This document shows, in pieces, positions 45,981 to 56,681 of a stretch of DNA of 64,000 bases (position 1 is the first letter of the stretch; each line of letters begins with the position of its first letter). The notes under the pieces are model-generated. The model saw only the letters and a list, made by a program, of their open reading frames with translations. It did not search any database and had not been told where the DNA came from. The stretch covers positions 24,076,618-24,140,617 of the forward strand of contig JAJEKV010000008.1 of the NCBI GenBank assembly GCA_021234155.1, in the 5' to 3' direction. Source of the DNA: Isoetes taiwanensis (Eukaryota; Streptophyta; Lycopodiopsida; Isoetales; Isoetaceae). Position numbers and translations under genes: made by a program.

Positions 45981-46203
45981 AATTTGTTATTTGTTCTTTG
46001 TATGGAGTTATGATGGAGACCAGGCACATAGAAGTTATGATGGAGATGAAGCGCAGACAAGATAATGATCAATGGAAAGAATCTGGTAATTATACACATT
46101 TCCATGGTTTCCACATGTCTTAAAGATTTCTAGCCTTAGAATTTTCATGCCTTGCAATAATCTTCTGCTAAACATGGATGCATATCAGTGTCACTTTAGG
46201 TAG

Positions 46204-46458
46204 ATGAGAGCTCATAAAATTTCTGCATCAATGGGTCTCCTATATAGAAGCTTTTGTCGCATGAAGCCTTTGTCTGCATTTGGCTTCATGGTTTTAAGCT
46301 ACCTTAATTTTAAGTATTGGACGCATGCCAACATGGGTGCCTTTGTAGATTTGATGGTTCTCTTCTCTGCCACATGGTTTTATGTACCACACATGCACAA
46401 CAATAAAGAAACTTGGACGTATGTATATAGAGCACCAGGAAATTCTAGAAAAACATAA
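46204..46458 (+). CDS. Hypothetical ORF, 84 aa
   Basis: Open frame with two hydrophobic stretches (LSAFGFMVLSYLNF and GAFVDLMVLFSATWFYV) and a His-containing tail (VPHMHNNKETW). A further coding-looking piece follows at 46531-46630 (KKWCAKWLEQDNWSTTPKYK). Together with the exon-like unit at 45.75 kb and the EVMMEMKRRQDNDQWKE stretch at about 46030-46080, this may be an unrecognised, possibly decayed multi-exon gene. No family recognised. Confidence 0.25.
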   Translation: MRAHKISASMGLLYRSFCRMKPLSAFGFMVLSYLNFKYWTHANMGAFVDLMVLFSATWFYVPHMHNNKETWTYVYRAPGNSRKT

Positions 46459-46661
46459 TGCAAAAGATGTTACACTGACAAATATGATGATGTGTAAGTC
46501 TGTACCTTTGCATATTCACTTTGTGAAGTGAAAAAATGGTGTGCTAAATGGCTTGAACAGGATAACTGGTCAACGACACCTAAATATAAGGAGGTTTATG
46601 TGGAGGTTAAAGCTTGTTTGGTGAAGGAAATGTGAAAGCTTGAACCAGACAGGGATGTTAA

Positions 46662-47166
46662 AATAGAATAGAATAGAATAGTTTTTTTAACGTCCACGGA
46701 GACCAATAGGTCATGGGACCCATACAATGGGCTAGTACAATCATTACTACTAGGATTAAAAAACCCCTGCCTCAAAAGATTTTCAAGGGAAAAACCTTTG
46801 CAGTAATGATGATACTAGACAAGCGGAGATAATGACTACTGAGGGCTCAGTAATTGCAGACGTTTATCTAGAACCTCAAGTATGTATAATGCCAAGTCAT
46901 GCACAGATGGTGCTCTGAGAAGTTGTGGAAGCGTGGAATGGAATGCTAAGGTCAAAAAATGATTCCAGACTATCTCAAAGGCAGGGCAACTCAGTGCGAA
47001 TTGATGCAATAGCTACAAGCTTGTTCCTGGACAATGAAGTAAGCAAATCTCTGAGAAGTTGTGGAAGCGTGGAATGGAATGCTAAGGTCAAAAAATGATT
47101 CCAGACTATCTCAAAGGCAGGGCAACTCAGTGCGAATTGATGCAATAGCTACAAGCTTGTTCCTGG
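46662..47166 (-). mobile_element. Pentamer-tailed LINE, 3' fragment (copy 6)
   Basis: Nearly identical to the copy at 2.39-2.92 kb: AATAGAATAGAATAG tail, AACGTCCACGGAGACCAATA, then the 3' untranslated and C-terminal sequence in minus orientation. An internal part present in copy 1 (about 2736-2840, the Cys cluster) is missing here. The right edge coincides with duplication pair 13 and the start of the 5' LTR. Confidence 0.85.
46913..47166. repeat. Direct duplication, 136-bp offset (pair 13)
   Basis: Bases 46913-47030 recur at 47049-47166 (118 identical bases). The second copy ends exactly where the LTR sequence begins. Confidence 0.95.
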
Positions 47167-48795
47167 TAGCCGGGTGAGTAGCCCTAGGGGGGCAACTTGC
47201 AAGGTATGTGCAATTGTAATTAATGTGCACATTTACCAATGTAAACATTCATTAAGGTGCACACCTTTCCATGTGGGCACATTTTGCCACCTAGCCATTA
47301 AAGGCAAGTGGGCCCATTCCCAATTATCCCACATGCTTAAAGGGATAATTGGAAATTAATGTGCACATTTACCAATGTAAACATTCATTAAGGTGCACAC
47401 CTTTCCATGTGGGCACATTTTGCCACCTAGCCATTAAAGGCAAGTGGGCCCATTCCCAATTATCCCACATGCTTAAAGGGATAATTGGAAACCCTAGCCC
47501 TAACCCCTTGTCTATTTAGGTTAGGAAAACCCTAACTTGCTATTTTCGTCCATAGGGTTTTAGAGCTCTGTTTTGGCTGCCCCAGGAGCCAAAACCACCT
47601 CCTGCACTGGCCCTGATTTAATTGCACCATTAGTTTTCCTTGTTAGCTCCACCTTCAAGCGCTTATTGCAGATGGTCCTAACTCGTGTCGAGGAGCAACC
47701 CAACGATCGGGTATTTAGTCAATTTAATAGCTTAAACCATCTTCCAAACCATAGAATCTGAGGTTTAGCCTATTAAATTGCCCATAGCAACCATCTAGAT
47801 TCTCGTGATCTCAGACACTAACTAAAAAGAACCTAACTCTATGATGTAGATTAGATCTAGTTCTTTAGTTCTTCCGCGGATGTATATGGATGATGTATCT
47901 CCTCAACGCCTTTGTATTGGGAAGGGGGTAGAGGCCCTAAAGCTTGGTAGTTGATGCTCCTAGAAGTAGCCTCTAGCACAATCGTAGATTCGAGCAGGTG
48001 GTACAAGAACCACACCTGGTTGTGGGTGAAGGGCCAGACCGGGCTAAGAAGGGGTTCATGTCCTGGTTTTGAATGATCCCTCTGGGTGCCAAAGGCCTAC
48101 CAGGGATCATTGTGACTAGGTTCTAATGGCTTACCACTGAAAGTCGCGCGGTAAGGCATGGACTCGACACCGTGAAGTGGTGTACTAACTTTCCAAAGGG
48201 TTCAACGAAGACGGGCAAAGGGCCCTCTAGTCACCTTGAGTCAGCATGTAGATCTCTGGAGGGAGTGATCCCTTCCCGCCCCATCGGAACCCGGGAGGAT
48301 GAGGCCGTGAGTAGCCCCTTTGGCTATGCATATGCATCCGGCTACAGTCCCGACACTTTTCAGCCTACTCCGCAAAGTGTGCAATGAGGGTAGGATGGAT
48401 TGAATAACCCTATGCTATGTTCATATGCCAGCCAAATCCATTGCCATGAACTCTGTCTGCAATGAACTCTGGAGACCCAAGCCATCGGGTCATCCATTCG
48501 AAGTCCGAGCCTTGGGTAGGACCCCTATGTATGATGCTGATCATTGTCTATGCAGATGTTGATGCACCACCCCGCGAGGTGGATATATGATTATGTTGTA
48601 TATCGACATGTATGTTTACGCCCGCATAGGTAGGCCCTCGAGGGGAGACGGGTAAAATGACCCCTTTCACTTTCCCAATCGGAGACCCAAGACGGTGGCA
48701 GTTGATATGTGGAGGGGTCCTCAGTGACATGGAGCCGTATGGGGAAGAACTCCTGTTTGTAACGGCATGGCATCGATAACGAGGGGACGCCACAA
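47167..48795 (+). repeat. 5' LTR (start missing)
   Basis: Homologous over its length to 58805-60412. It starts at TAGCCGGGTGAGTAGCCCTA, which corresponds to a position about 95 bp inside the 3' LTR, and ends just before a tRNA-complementary site. It contains TAAAGGGATAATTGGAAACC and a telo-box-like AACCCTAGCCCTAACCCC. Divergence from the 3' LTR is substantial, with many small indels. Confidence 0.88.
47218..47489. repeat. Perfect tandem duplication, 136 bp (pair 14)
   Basis: Bases 47218-47353 are repeated at 47354-47489 inside the 5' LTR. The 3' LTR has a single copy at this place. Confidence 0.95.
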
Positions 48796-48796
48796 A

Positions 48797-48808
48797 GGGT
48801 ATCGAGCA
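48797..48808 (+). promoter_or_regulatory. Primer binding site (initiator tRNA-Met type)
   Basis: GGGTATCGAGCA lies directly after the end of LTR homology and is close to TGGTATCAGAGC, the usual plant LTR-element site pairing with the 3' end of initiator methionine tRNA. One base is missing relative to that consensus. Confidence 0.6.
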
Positions 48809-48992
48809 ATGTTCTTGGAGACCAAGAGCAAAGCAACCGCCATGTTCCCGCAGAGGTACTAACTTGATAGATCCTCAAGCCTCAAAAGCGGGGAAAATTT
48901 TTTTCATTTTGTAGTTTATGCTAAGCTAGTAACAGTTAAGGAATTGAAACATAATAAGACTAAAAGAATGAGCCAAACCCTTCCTGCAAGGT

Positions 48993-49057
48993 GGTCTCAC
49001 ACGCCGCTACCGTCAAAGAACCGAACTTTAGTTTTTGACGAGGCGCCACCGGGAGAC
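48993..49057. repeat. GTCTCAC hairpin module 1
   Basis: Begins GGTCTCACACGCCGCTACCG and ends GGGAGAC. The inner arms GTCAAAGAACCGAA and TTTAGTTTTTGAC pair. Same design as modules at 49193, 50891 and 51094. Confidence 0.8.
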
Positions 49058-49192
49058 ATTGAGCCAAGAAGACCTTAAAACTTGATAAATTTCACCAAAG
49101 TAATATGGTAAGGCGAAGTTCTAAGGTAAAATTAGTTGGAATAGTATGTTTAAAAATCACTTAAATTACTTAAAATTTGTAAGATCTCACAC

Positions 49193-49252
49193 GTCGCTTT
49201 GGTCAAAAAACTAAACTCTAGTTTTTGAACGAGGCGCCACTCGGTGGAGACC
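49193..49252. repeat. GTCTCAC hairpin module 2
   Basis: ATCTCACACGTCGCTTTGG, then GTCAAAAAACTAAA and the complementary TAGTTTTTGAAC, then GAGGCGCCAC and GGAGACC. Confidence 0.8.
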
Positions 49253-49350
49253 AATAATTAAAATCTACTCAAACAAGTGTATGTTTTAAGTAATTAGGTG
49301 CCTTGCCACGCTAAATAGAGCAACCAGATTTTGACCTAAAATTTCCCAAG

Positions 49351-49360
49351 CTATAAATAG
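49351..49360 (+). promoter_or_regulatory. TATA box, pre-gag module 1
   Basis: CTATAAATAG, about 100 bp after hairpin module 2 and 95 bp before the ATG at 49455. Matches the plant TATA consensus. Confidence 0.5.
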
Positions 49361-49454
49361 ATGTAGACCCCACCCATTTGCACGTTCCCTAGAAATCCGC
49401 TCTCCCTCACTTAGGCGATCTTTGGGCCGATATCCGTCGGCGAACCGGCCAAGC

Positions 49455-50553
49455 ATGGCATCTAACCAAGCAGCCTTCCAGAAGCCTCGCCCGTGCGAAA
49501 ACCACCAGGCCACAGACGCCAACCTTATTCGCAGATGCTTCGCGAGAGGCTCGGGGGGGGTCGCTCGTCGAATCCAGGAGGACATCCCAGAGATCAAGAT
49601 ACATCTGATCCGATTGATGTTTTCAATCAGCAGTGGATCAAGATGAGGCCGCATCACCAACTTCCATGGACGAGGAGACAAGGGAAGTTTCTACAGGAGA
49701 TAGAGCGGAGATTCAAGAGCAGGAGGGAAAGAGGACCACTCTGATGCAGCAACAGAGATCCCCAAGATCTAAGACGCAGGAGCACAACGGAAAGGAGGAC
49801 AAAGGAGCAAGCAAGAGCACAGCCGGCCAAGGCCCCACCCAATCGAAGAAGAAGACCTTGCAAAGATGGATTGCAAAACACGAAGAAACAACAGAAAGCA
49901 AGAAGAGGAAGAGGAAGAGGGAAGAGGAGGCGAAGTGGCCGAGGAGAAGAAGAAGGCAAAAGGGAAATTCATGGTGGGCTAGAGGAAGCTCAAGCAAGGG
50001 AAGGGCCCAACCCCAAGATCGCCATCACCGAACGGCCACCGATCAACCACCAAACTCCTCCGACGATCTCCCGACGAAGACTTCAACCCCAACACCGAGG
50101 TGGAAGCTCTTCTAAACCCCCAGCGACGAAAGCGTGTAGTACTGAAAGGCATGTCACCGAGCAGGAGCAATGGACTATGCAGAAGCCCCTTATCCGGGAG
50201 GGGACAGAAGAAGCAACCACGGGCTGCCCTCGAGAGGCCTACGCCACGGACCCCTTCAAGATCTATCAGCGAAAGATGAGGGAGCACGAGGCATATATGA
50301 AGGAGTGGGAGGCTTATAACCCTACTACCAATAGAACAGTGGTCATAACGATCGAGGGCGGACATCCAACTAAGAGCCGCACTCTAAGGCCGCCACCACC
50401 GAAGCCCAAGGTCCCCAAGAAGCCAGCCAAGAAGAAAGCCGCCGGGAAGGGGAGACCGAGAGAAGAGCGAGGGAGATCCGGCACTTCCAAAGACCTACGG
50501 CCTTTAATTCCAGGTACCCCCTTTGCTCGTCTAGTCAGAGAAGTGATGCGGTG
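49455..50553 (+). pseudogene. Pre-gag ORF 1, basic Lys/Arg/Glu-rich, frameshifted
   Basis: Starts MASNQAAFQKPRPCENHQAT and shifts frame at a G8 run (49552-49559). It continues in other frames with DTSDPIDVFNQQWIK (49.6 kb), a long basic coiled-coil-like part (about 49.75-49.98 kb, rich in KKRKRKREEE) and, in the 49871-50554 frame, DPFKIYQRKMREHEAYMKEW and RPPPPKPKVPKKPAKKK, ending FARLVREVMR. Composition recalls a nucleic-acid-binding gag-like or structural protein, but I recognise no domain. It lies between the 5' LTR and the recognisable gag, so it is either an extra ORF of this chromovirus or part of a nested element. Confidence 0.4.
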
Positions 50554-50890
50554 ATTTTTAGGACCGACATGAGGGTCACAGATGAGATGTCGAGCAGAGC
50601 ACCGGCAACAGAAGACTCGGCCGAAAGGCAGAGGATAGTGCAACATTTTGAAGACTTCGACATTTTAATCGCTCACGTTCTGTGGCAGTAACCCTCACGA
50701 GGAAGGACATGCAATTAGCTAGTTTAATTAAGGAGATCCCAAATAAACATTTTGTAAATAATCAAAATTTTGTAATATAAATCAATTTTGAAGTACTTGA
50801 TGTGTCTAAACTTGTTTAATTAGGACAAGTTAGCGGTGTTTTAGTTTTTTGTTTTAGTGAAATAGGACATTTACAGCCCGAAAAGTGTGA

Positions 50891-50961
50891 TGTCTCACAA
50901 GTCGCTTTGGTCAAGAAACTAAAGTTTAGTTTTTTTGGCCTAGGCGCTTACTCGTGAGACC
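50891..50961. repeat. GTCTCAC hairpin module 3
   Basis: TGTCTCACAAGTCGCTTTGG ... AAACTAAAGTTTAGTTT ... CTCGTGAGACC. The centre is a near-perfect palindrome. Confidence 0.8.
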
Positions 50962-51093
50962 TAAGCCAAATTTGCCCAAAAACAGCTCCAAATTGACCAA
51001 GTAAGGGGTCAATTTCGCCTAATTTGAGGAGTCCATCATCCTTACACCCTTAGTTTACCCAAATTGGACATGTTATGATCAAAATGGGACTGA

Positions 51094-51159
51094 TGTCTCA
51101 CACGCTACCGTAAAAAGAAACCAAAGTTTAGTTTTTGAACGAGACGCCACCGTGAGACC
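51094..51159. repeat. GTCTCAC hairpin module 4
   Basis: TGTCTCACACGCTACCG ... AAACCAAAGTTTAGTTTTTG ... ACGCCACCGTGAGACC. Confidence 0.8.
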
Positions 51160-51347
51160 TCCTACCATTTCTTCACCATAACTTGTCCAAATGATTCCAA
51201 CTTGCTATGTTAGGATCTTTAGGTAACCCACCATGCTCAAACCCTTAAATTAGTCTTCCAATTTCCATTTAGACCTCAATATAAGCTAGAATTGCCTAAC
51301 TCCAAGAATTTTTCAAGTCACCCAAAAAATTAGGGTTTTTTTTTTTC

Positions 51348-51357
51348 TATAAATAGG
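51348..51357 (+). promoter_or_regulatory. TATA box, pre-gag module 2
   Basis: CTATAAATAG after a T run, 111 bp before the ATG at 51468. Identical in sequence to the TATA at 49351. Confidence 0.5.
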
Positions 51358-51467
51358 CCCCTCATTTCACGTAGCACCCCCCTAGTTTGCTCTTGCCCCT
51401 TAGTCGATTTTCCAGCAGACCCGAGGTGCCCTTGCATCCGTTGCTACTTTCTTCCCTCGCTAGACTC

Positions 51468-52862
51468 ATGGCAACCTCTGATTTCAAGCGAGCAGGTACG
51501 GCAAATAGCGCTCTCATCTTGCCCGAGGGCCCGGCGTCGATGAATTTTTCGGGGTCTTCAGGAAAGAAATTGATGTTCAAGCAACCTTGCACGCAACCCC
51601 AAAGATATAGCGTAGAAGTCTTGTCTCAATTCCAAGCTAGGGTAGGGCCATCCTTGGTGCAGCCCCCACCTTGCATAGGCTACTTTGTTCCTAGGCAATC
51701 CTTCAGCCTTAGGCTTATGTCCCAAACATTGCCAAGTACCTCCAAACAAAGGCCCAAAGACATGCCGAGCCAATGGTCCTTGATCGGCCAAGGACCAAAA
51801 TTTCTTTCAACGCTGCCTTAGCCATTTTTCTTACCCACCATGCCGAAAATCCCATGGAGAAACCTCTATTCCTCCCATGGATGTGGACCCATTAGCCACA
51901 GCCAGCGAGCAGCTCCTTTTAAAGAGATGAGCAGGGGAGCAAGAAGGAAGGGAAGAAGATGAGGAATCGAGAAGAAGAGGGCGAGGACTACGTCCGAGGC
52001 TCGACCCAAAGGAAGAGCAGCGCTAGCGCAACAAGAGTTGCGGGTGGAATTCGAAAAGAAGCCGGCAAACTCTCGGATCGCCGCCATTCCCTTTGGGCCA
52101 GGGCATCACAAGCCTAGCCCCCATCATCGCCGAGGGCTAAGAGTATTCATCCCTAGGCTTACATCCGAAACCTCCCTGAAAGCGGGAAAGAGAGTATCGA
52201 CCCGGCGAACTGCGCACCAACTCGGGAGAATGCACTGACGACTTCATCGTCCGAGGAACTTCCGACTTCCCACTCCTAGTAAGGAAGGACACTTACACGG
52301 GAGAGCCGACCTCCGACATTCAAGCCTATGGCAACATCAACAGATTATGGAGGCGCGGCAACTACTAACGGAGGAAGAGTTCCTTGTTTCCACAGAATGG
52401 GGATGGGGATCCGCCCACAAGACCTCGAACATCTTAACGGGCAAGTTCTTTGACAACACCTCCCCGAGCGAAGGCGAAGTTCGACCTGAGGAGAGCATCA
52501 GCAGAATCGAGAGACTGCAGGGGAGCTCACCACGGTGGAGGTCCACGACTATGCCAGCGGTAACCACAGAGTTGAGGGCGAGGGGGCGAGGACCCATCAC
52601 ACAACGATAGGGTCGCCATGTATTACCTTCCCCCGATGGATGGAAGAATAGCGGTAATTCACGCAAATTCACCCCCGTGAGGGAAGAAGGAGTATCGATG
52701 CTAATTGCTCTCGGGCTTTGGCGCTTTGCTTAGATTTGGCGAGAGCCTTGCAGGGAGGATCTTCAATCAACGTCCTTAGGAACTTGGGCCATTCAGTGGG
52801 AACAGCCCAAGTGAAGAAGTTCCTAGAGGATAATCCATCATACCGGCGATTCCAAGAATAGT
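51468..52862 (+). pseudogene. Pre-gag ORF 2 region, unidentified, frameshifted
   Basis: Begins MATSDFKRAGTANSALILP and stays open to about 51820. Broken frames follow, and a final coding-looking stretch runs from about 52650 to a TAG at 52860-52862: ALCLDLARALQGGSSINVLR, then LGHSVGTAQVKKFLEDNPSY. No family recognised. The order hairpins, TATA, ATG repeats that of pre-gag ORF 1. Confidence 0.35.
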
Positions 52863-53062
52863 TAGATTCTTGATCCCGGGGGTCTTTCTTGTATTAGGAT
52901 ATTATATAATATAAATATAATCTCTTTTGCACTCTAAATGTTTTGTTGATGTATTTTGTCCCCCAACTATACCAACAAACATAAATAATGCAAGAGAACA
53001 AGTAAAACTAACTATATAGCCATGAACTACTTGTGTATGCAGCTAGAGGCCTAGGCTCAGGG

Positions 53063-53266
53063 GAACGACAACGCCGAGACCATATGGAAGAACAGTCTCC
53101 GCCCAGGCCACCCCCGGCAAGGAACCTGTTTGAGGAATTCGGACCCATGACCCCGGAAGAGGAAATATCACAGATGAGGACAGACCTTGAACAGATAAGA
53201 ACGACAACGCCGAGACCATATGGAAGAACAGTCTCCGCCCAGGCCACCCCCGGCAAGGAACCTGTT
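53063..53266. repeat. Direct duplication, 136-bp offset (pair 15)
   Basis: Bases 53063-53130 recur at 53199-53266 (68 identical bases) at the start of gag. Confidence 0.95.
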
Positions 53267-53835
53267 GAAAACAGGAAGAGACAAGAAGAGGAGCAAGAGA
53301 AGGAGGTCCTCCAGCTCGGAATCCTCCGACTCAAGCTCAGATTCGGACTCCGACTCCGAGGAGGAAGAAGAGCAGGCCCAGGACCGAACAGATGGAAGGC
53401 AGAGGAACACTGCAGATGCAAGACAGAGAGACACCATAGACGGGCGACAAAGGGACACCAGAGCCTCTGACTACCCGAAGAAGGTAGATTCTGCACTGGG
53501 CAATGTATGGAAGGCCAGGAAACTCGAACAGTTCTCGGGAGAGAACAGGTCAGGATTAGAAGCAGAGGCATGGCTGGACGAAATGAGTGAGTACGGCAAT
53601 GCATATGGCATGAAGGATAAGGACAAAGGTAGAGTGGCAACAGCCAACTTGAAAGGAGCCGCACGGATTTGGTGGAAGGGTTATGCAAAGGCCCATGGGT
53701 TGAGCAGGGATGCTTGCAAGTTCAGAAAGTTTGCTAAAGCCTTCAAGCGCCATTACGTCCCAAGAGAACACAAGTCCAGCATGATGCAACAGTCCAGAAA
53801 TATACAGAGGAATTCATGAGGTTAAGGCTTTATGT

Positions 53836-54107
53836 GCCAAGGTTGGGTGAAAAGCATGCAGTGGAGAGCTACATTGAGGGGCTGAATGAAGAGATCCACA
53901 AGCTTGTAAGGGCAATAAACCCTAAGACAGTATCAGAAGCAGAGTCCAAGGCAATAAGCTTGCAAGGGACAGCCAAGGTTGGGTGAAAAGCATGCAGTGG
54001 AGAGCTACATTGAGGGGCTGAATGAAGAGATCCGCAAGCTTGTAAGGGCAATAAACCCTAAGACAGTATCAGAAGCAGAGTCCAAGGCAATAAGCTTGCA
54101 AGGGACA
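53836..54107. repeat. Tandem duplication, 136 bp (pair 16)
   Basis: Bases 53836-53971 recur at 53972-54107 with one mismatch (ATCCACAAG versus ATCCGCAAG). Confidence 0.95.
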
Positions 54108-55221
54108 AGACCTACCGAGAATAGCCGGGCAGAGGCAATGATAATGATAAAGGCAAGGCAAATGAGGAGTTATAGGCCCTAGGGCAGCCACCCAGTCCGC
54201 CTAGAGCCCCATATGGTGGCAATGGGGAAAGCGGCGGGGAGAAGAAACAGGTGTCCTTCAAGGACAAGCGGGAAGGGTCAAACTACTCCAAAGCAAAGGC
54301 GATCCTTTTGCGGCGATGCCCAAGGAAAAGAGGCAGGAGTGCATAGAAAAGCAGCCTTTGCTTGGTGCTTCCAGCCAAAGCCATAGGACAACAAAACCGC
54401 CCCTACGCCATGAGTGCAAATAATAGCGAGTTAGGCCAAGGCCAAGTCCTTCATAGTCCTGATAGACTCAGGAAGTAGCCATAACTTTGCATCCCCCAGA
54501 ATGGTTGAAATATTGAAGTTGAAACCACTAAAGTCGAAGCCGAGGCCCGTTGTTTTAGCAAGTGGAGCAGTAAGGCAGACAACAGGCAAGAGAATTAACT
54601 TCGACATCGACTTGCCAGGGATTAATATCCAGATGGGGGCAGAAGTAATGGGTATTGGCAAGTATGACTTGATCATAGGAATGGAGTATCTTGGACCAGC
54701 AGGGGCCATCATTGATTGTGGAAAGCGGAAGGTGACCTTCCCAACACCCGACGGCAAGATCATTGAGATCACAGGTAAAGAAGTTGTTCCCGTCATGCAG
54801 TGTATGTCTTCTAAACGGATGTTCAAGTGCATAAAGAGCGAGCAAGTAGCTTATATCTTTAAGCTTGAGATCCAAGAGACTGAGCCAGAAGAAGGTAAAG
54901 AGGATAAGGGGCTCAGCAAGTTACCTAAGCAGGTAGCTAACTTGATCACGGAGTTCCATGATCTCTTTCCAGATGAGATCAAGCAGCTTCCTCCTTATAG
55001 GGGAGTTGAGTGCGAGATAGCACTCGAACCGGGAACAAAGCCGACAAGTAAGGCTCCATACAGAATGACGACACAGGAGTTGACGGAGCTAAAGAAGCAA
55101 TTGCAGGAGTTGCTCGACCTAGGCTTTATCAGACCTAGCGTCTCGCCGTTTGGAGCACCTATTCTTTTTGTAAAGAAGAAGGATGGTAGTTTGAGGATGT
55201 GTATAGACTATAGGCAGTTGA

Positions 55222-55493
55222 ACAAGCACACCATTAAGAACAAGTATGCGCTTCCCAGATCAGATGACTTGATGGATCAGCTCCAAGGGGCAAAGGTCTT
55301 CTCCAAAATCGACTTAAGGTCAGGCTATCACCAAATCCGGATTAAGGAAGAAGATATACAAGCACACCATTAAGAACAAGTATGCGCTTCCCAGATCAGA
55401 TGACTTGATGGATCAGCTCCAAGGGGCAAAGGTCTTCTCCAAAATCGACTTAAGGTCAGGCTATCACCAAATCCGGATTAAGGAAGAAGATAT
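55222..55493. repeat. Perfect tandem duplication, 136 bp (pair 17)
   Basis: Bases 55222-55357 are repeated at 55358-55493 inside the RT, duplicating motif A and shifting the frame. Confidence 0.95.
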
Positions 55494-56409
55494 TCATAAA
55501 ACCGCTTTTCGTAACGGTGCAGGCACTATGAATTCACGGTAATGCCTTTTGGCTTATCAAACGCCCCAGCAACGTTCATGAGACTCATGAACGACATCTT
55601 CAGGGAGTTCCTAGACACCTTTGTGATAGTTTTCTTTGATGACATTCCGTGTATAGCGCATCCCTTTGAAGAGCATGTGCAACACTTAAGGAGAGGCCTG
55701 GAGAAATTGAAGAGGCACCCGGTTAATGCGCCAAGTTGTCGGCGCCACCATATAGCGGACGAGAAGGTGGAATATCTTGGTCATGTAATCTCGCCAGTGA
55801 AGGGAATCTCGCGGACGACCGGGCAAGATTGAAGCCGTCATTCAAAGGGCGGCACCAAGAATGTGCATGAGGTCAGAAGTTTTCTCGCCTAGCGTGGTAC
55901 TACAGGAAGTTCGTGAAGAACTTTGTTAAGATTGCGCCCCTTAACGGAACTTAACGAGGGGGCGGAGAAAGTGAAAGATTGGGTAGAGCATTGGCACAAG
56001 AAAGCCCAAGCGGGGTTTGAATTATTAAAAGAAGCTTTTAACAACTGCCTCAAATTTTAACCTGCCCGGACCCGAGAAAAGATAAGCTTGTAGCCACAGA
56101 TGCGAAAGTAAGATAGCTCTGGTGTAGAAGAGCCGTGTGGTAGTATGATTCCGGGAAGATGAAGCACGGTGACGCGCTACTCAACGCGACGATCAGGAAT
56201 TGCTGGCGGTTGTCGGGGCATTAAGAATTTGAGGCACTATCTCTTGGGAAGGAAGTTCCAATTGATACCAAACCATCAGAGCCTCCAGTATGTATTCACG
56301 CAACCACACCTTAATCTGAGGCAGCGAAGGTGGATGGAGTTCCTCAAGGAATATGACTTTGATATAGTTTACAAGCCGGGAAGTATGGGCAAGCCTCTCT
56401 AGGGAGGCT

Positions 56410-56681
56410 AGAACAGATAAGGAGCGGGAAGCCTTCAAACATTATAAGAAGGAAGGCAACCTGTTATATCATAAGAACAAGTTGTGCGTACCCAAATCAT
56501 CAGAGGTAAGGAAATTGATCCTCCACGACACGCACAACAGCCCAAAGAACAGATAAGGAGCGGGAAGCCTTCAAACATTATAAGAAGGAAGGCAACCTGT
56601 TATATCATAAGAACAAGTTGTGCGTACCCAAATCATCAGAGGTAAGGAAATTGATCCTCCACGACACGCACAACAGCCCAA
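56410..56681. repeat. Perfect tandem duplication, 136 bp (pair 18)
   Basis: Bases 56410-56545 are repeated at 56546-56681 at the N-terminus of integrase, next to the missing zinc-finger half. Confidence 0.95.

Larger units (their letters stand above)
53033..54182 (+). pseudogene. Ty3/Gypsy gag, frameshifted
   Basis: Capsid-type polyprotein of the chromovirus. The N-terminal part is acidic/serine-rich (SSSESSDSSSDSDSDSEEEE, about 53.3 kb). The retrotransposon gag core follows at 53.46-53.8 kb: VWKARKLEQFSGENRSG, EAWLDEMSEYGNAYGM and LKGAARIWWKGYAK, then YVPREHKSSMMQ. A 1-bp shift near 53790 moves to EEFMRLRLYVPRLGEKHAV and ESYIEGLNEEIRKLVRAINP. Duplication pairs 15 and 16 fall in this gene. 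A CCHC knuckle is not visible in the degraded part after 54180. Confidence 0.8.

Noticed and set aside
49654-49997. Leu/Phe/Ser-rich minus-strand ORFs resembling membrane proteins
   Set aside because: Complement of the Lys/Glu/Arg-rich plus-strand pre-gag ORF. GAAGAG-type codons read backwards give hydrophobic residues.
53008-53688. 226-codon minus-strand ORF
   Set aside because: Antisense of the gag acidic/serine-rich segment (Ser/Cys/Pro-rich translation); a shadow of the real plus-strand gene.
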